The notes under the pieces were generated by a model that saw only the letters and a list, made by a program, of their open reading frames with translations, did not search any database and had not been told where the DNA came from. A DNA stretch of 6,515 nucleotides from Actinomycetota bacterium (GTDB lineage: Bacteria; Actinomycetota; Actinomycetes; Nanopelagicales; Nanopelagicaceae): NCBI GenBank assembly GCA_009702845.1, contig WLHG01000061.1:1-6515 (forward strand), read 5' to 3'. Made by a program: the position numbers and the translations under genes. Numbering within the stretch: position 1 is the first letter of the stretch; each line of letters starts with the position of its first letter. Positions 5,647-6,515 of this stretch are shown here, piece by piece.

Positions 5647-6515
5647 ATGTGCGGAATTGTGGGATATAGCGGGCCACAATCTGCCATCACTCCACTAATA
5701 GAGGGCTTAAGGCGACTTGAATACCGCGGTTATGACTCTGCTGGAATTGCATTAGGAACTCCCGGTCGATTGTTCATTGAAAAAAAGGCTGGCAAACTCG
5801 TAAATTTGGAGAACGCACTCGATGCATCCCTACCTACAGTGCATTCGGGTATAGGTCATACACGCTGGGCAACTCACGGTGGACCGACCGATCGTAATGC
5901 GCACCCGCATGTTGATAATGAGGGCAAGCTTGCAGTGATCCATAATGGAATTATTGAAAACTACTCAGAGCTTCGTAAAGGCTTAGAGGAGCGCGGGCAT
6001 GTATTTTCCTCGGAGACCGATACCGAATCAGTTGCACATTTACTTAGCGATCTTCGTAAAGAGCACAACGGAGATCTGGCAGCGGCAATGCGCGATGCCG
6101 TCAAAGCACTTCGCGGTTCATTCACTCTAGTTGCAATCCATGCCGATGCACCAGAAACAGTTGTTGGAGTCCGGCGTAATTCACCATTAGTAGTTGGTAT
6201 TGGCAAAGGCGAGAACTTTATGGCATCCGATGTTGCCGCTTTTATCGATTACACCAAGCGTGCAATTGAACTCGGACAAGATGAAGTAGTAACTATTACA
6301 CCGACAACTGTGGTTATCACTGACTTAACTGGAGTGTTAGTAAAGCCTAAAGAGTATGAGATTTCTTGGGATGCCACTGCTGCGCAAAAAGGGGGCTTTA
6401 CTCACTTTATGCTAAAAGAGATCTTCGAGCAGCCTAAGGCCGTTGCAGATACTTTGATCGGCCGCTTAAGCGATAACAGGCAAATAGTTTTAGATGAACT
6501 TCGTATGAGCGTTGA
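5647..6515 (+). CDS. glmS: Glutamine-fructose-6-phosphate aminotransferase GlmS, N-terminal part (cut by window end)
   Basis: GlmS makes glucosamine-6-phosphate from fructose-6-phosphate and glutamine, the committed step to UDP-GlcNAc. The 289 codons present contain the complete class-II glutamine amidotransferase domain. It has MCGIVGY with nucleophile Cys2 (N-terminal after Met removal), LEYRGYDSAG (24-33), HTRWATHG (71-78), NAHPH (84-88), HNGIIENY (99-106) and SETDTE (122-127). KGGFTHFMLKEIFEQP (248-263) is the start of the linker to the sugar-isomerase domains. The full protein is usually about 610 aa, so the two SIS domains lie mostly beyond the window. The frame is open to the last base. 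ATG 5647 is 6 bases after the glmM stop; GGGG at 5634-5637, inside the glmM end, may serve as ribosome binding site. I saw no glmS ribozyme, and there is no room for one. Confidence 0.95.
   Translation, partial: MCGIVGYSGPQSAITPLIEGLRRLEYRGYDSAGIALGTPGRLFIEKKAGKLVNLENALDASLPTVHSGIGHTRWATHGGPTDRNAHPHVDNEGKLAVIHNGIIENYSELRKGLEERGHVFSSETDTESVAHLLSDLRKEHNGDLAAAMRDAVKALRGSFTLVAIHADAPETVVGVRRNSPLVVGIGKGENFMASDVAAFIDYTKRAIELGQDEVVTITPTTVVITDLTGVLVKPKEYEISWDATAAQKGGFTHFMLKEIFEQPKAVADTLIGRLSDNRQIVLDELRMSV

Noticed and set aside
5638..5647. glmS ribozyme or other riboswitch ahead of glmS
   Set aside because: Only 6 bases separate glmM and glmS, which leaves no space for a structured leader.
5283..5690. 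Minus-strand open frame of 135 codons opposite the end of glmM and start of glmS
   Set aside because: It lies opposite two well-conserved genes, is serine/alanine/arginine-rich with no recognisable domain, and looks like a codon-bias shadow.
5961..6206. Minus-strand open frame opposite glmS
   Set aside because: It lies entirely within the conserved glutaminase domain of glmS and has no domain or ribosome binding site evidence.

Overview
The window is an ordinary bacterial chromosome segment. All recognisable genes lie on the + strand, are densely packed and in places nearly abut. It most likely comes from a low-GC actinobacterium. Evidence for this is the order rplQ-truA followed by rplM-rpsI-glmM-glmS, the S9 N-terminal extension, GTG starts, an actinobacterial-type ABC-F protein and a TAnnnT-type promoter. 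The base composition, judged by eye as roughly balanced, would fit freshwater Nanopelagicales (acI, 'Candidatus Planktophila'-like). That placement is inference from gene order and composition only.

Layout. Positions 1-70 hold the last codons of rplQ (ribosomal protein L17), the end of the large ribosomal-protein/rpoA operon. A strong intrinsic terminator (107-141) follows, and it lies inside the first codons of truA (98-889, tRNA pseudouridine synthase). An ABC-F ATPase (890-2491) starts on the base after the truA stop codon. Next is a divergent member of the cyclase / kynurenine-formamidase-like family (best start 2552, end 3208), with a possible leaderless promoter of its own. A 115-base gap (3209-3323) carries a good promoter and a hairpin near the predicted 5' end of the mRNA. 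This leads the operon rplM (L13), rpsI (S9), glmM (phosphoglucosamine mutase) and glmS (glucosamine-6-phosphate synthase, cut by the window end).

How the genes work together. rplQ, rplM and rpsI encode ribosomal proteins, TruA modifies the tRNA anticodon arm, and ABC-F proteins act on the ribosome, so most of the window serves translation. GlmS and GlmM are consecutive steps from fructose-6-phosphate towards UDP-GlcNAc, linking cell-wall precursor supply to ribosomal-protein transcription. The cyclase-like gene is the only one without an evident link to these processes.

I found no CRISPR array, mobile element, tRNA or rRNA, and no convincing new multi-gene system. The points most worth checking are the terminator within truA, the altered metal site of the cyclase-like protein, and the rplM leader hairpin.
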